Below, one piece after another: positions 5,483 through 6,198 of a stretch of DNA of 6,198 nt. The stretch comes from Erysipelotrichaceae bacterium (GTDB taxonomy: Bacteria; Bacillota_I; Bacilli_A; Erysipelotrichales; Erysipelotrichaceae): NCBI GenBank assembly GCA_003510215.1, contig DOKQ01000028.1, positions 1 to 6,198 on the forward strand, given 5' to 3'. How positions within the stretch are numbered: the stretch's first letter is position 1; every line of letters begins with the position of its first letter. The translations under genes and the position numbers were made by a program. Below the pieces are notes generated by a model that was not told the origin of the DNA, searched no databases, and saw only the letters and a program-made list of their open reading frames with translations.

Positions 5483-6166
5483 ATGAAATATTTCAAGCAG
5501 AGTTGCAGCGATGAGCATAAGCAATTGAAGCAGATGATGTATCAGAAGCAGAGGTTTGAAGAAACAAAACAACGTATAAAGTACATTCATTCACATCTTC
5601 ATTGTGGATCTGTATATGGTGCAGGAATCAATGAAGTGGACAATCTTTTTATCGATATGAGTAAAGAAGAATATAGCATCATGCCACATGCGAATGACGA
5701 AACAATTGCATGGTGTATTTGGCATATGGCGCGATGTGAGGATTTAACGATGAACCTGCTTGTTAAAAAAGGAAATCAGGTGTTAAATGATGAATGGTTA
5801 AAAAGAATGAATGTGACAATACGTGATACCGCGAATGCTATGAACGATGATGAAATCCTTCAGTTTAGCCATGAAGTAGGATCAGTTGAACTGCTTGCGT
5901 ATCGAGATGCGGTAGGCATGTCAACAAAAGGCATCATAGAAAATCTTGAGTATGAGGATCTGAAGCGTCTTATTGATTTGGAAGATGTTCGAAGAATCTA
6001 TACTGAAGGTGGTGTTATCGATCATCCAGATTCCATCTGGTTGCTTGAGTACTGGGGGAGTAAGGATGTGGCTAACCTATTTTTGATGCCAGCTACTCGC
6101 CATTTAATGCTTAATTTAAATGATATCGCACGCATGAAGCAGTCGGTTCAAAAAAAAACATGGTAA
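5483..6166 (+). CDS. DinB-superfamily (DinB_2-like) protein
   Basis: This 227-residue soluble protein appears to be a four-helix-bundle DinB/YfiT-type protein. Members are metal-binding enzymes or relatives, often linked to thiol transfer; this one's substrate is unknown. The best signature is ETIAWCIWHMARCEDLTM, the helix typical of DinB_2 members, with H81 as a probable metal ligand. A C-terminal helix carries RHLMLNLND with H207. The usual second His of the third helix is not evident (N211 lies nearby), so metal binding may be partial. The N-terminus is rich in Lys and Gln and probably helical, with H36, H38 and H40 close together. The start at 5483 follows AAGGA at 5472-5476, while an ATG at 5478 hits a stop after two codons. 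It is transcribed alone and its composition is closer to the housekeeping genes. A run of nine As precedes its last two codons. Confidence 0.78.
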   Translation: MKYFKQSCSDEHKQLKQMMYQKQRFEETKQRIKYIHSHLHCGSVYGAGINEVDNLFIDMSKEEYSIMPHANDETIAWCIWHMARCEDLTMNLLVKKGNQVLNDEWLKRMNVTIRDTANAMNDDEILQFSHEVGSVELLAYRDAVGMSTKGIIENLEYEDLKRLIDLEDVRRIYTEGGVIDHPDSIWLLEYWGSKDVANLFLMPATRHLMLNLNDIARMKQSVQKKTW

Positions 6167-6198
6167 AAAATGAAAAAAATCTGAAAATAGTCGTTGAA
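6167..6198. other. Window-end stretch without an assignable feature
   Basis: A-rich bases after the stop contain an ATG followed by a stop after four codons. I see no terminator before the window ends. Confidence 0.4.

Noticed and set aside
5357..5590. 77-codon hydrophobic reading frame on the - strand
   Set aside because: It crosses the displaced deoC tail, a terminator and a promoter, and overlaps the DinB-like gene. No ribosome binding site or family signature was seen.

Overview
The window looks like a low-GC Firmicute chromosome. AT-rich spacers, strong AGGAGG-type ribosome binding sites, ATGA stop/start overlaps and the flavour of the MtaB, MurE and DeoC proteins all fit. Erysipelotrichia is my best guess at class level, but that is an inference and the species cannot be read from the sequence. 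All supported genes are on the + strand.

Region 1 (1-3526) is a tightly packed housekeeping operon. It holds the 3' end of an unidentified gene, then mtaB (tRNA ms2t6A methylthiotransferase), murE (peptidoglycan stem-peptide ligase) and deoC (deoxyribose-phosphate aldolase). Each gene overlaps the next by 4-8 bases, so translation is probably coupled.

Region 2 (about 3477-5349) appears to be a small inserted cassette. It begins inside the last codons of deoC and continues with five 29-bp repeats, each a perfect or near-perfect hairpin. The fifth repeat ends in a T-run and works as an intrinsic terminator. A consensus promoter emerges from that last hairpin. It drives two overlapping, visibly AT-richer genes: a SatD-family protein (cyclase-like N-terminal motifs plus a C-terminal helix-turn-helix) and a seven-segment DUF3307-family membrane protein with paired His/Asp residues in its helices. 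Just after the cassette, at 5342-5392, lies a second copy of the last 17 codons of deoC including the stop. It is followed immediately by a clean GAAA-loop terminator. The simplest reading is that the cassette integrated into the 3' end of deoC, supplied a replacement 3' end and pushed the original end and terminator 1.87 kb downstream. No recombinase gene is present.

Region 3 (5425-6198) has a sigma-A-type promoter directly after the old deoC terminator. It drives one gene for a DinB-superfamily (DinB_2-like) helical-bundle protein. The last 30 or so bases hold nothing I can assign.

The most interesting content is the satD-DUF3307 pair, its hairpin array that could also be an operator array, and the apparent attachment-site footprint in deoC. 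Together they suggest a compact, transferable two-gene signalling or stress module. Its biochemical function is unknown to me.
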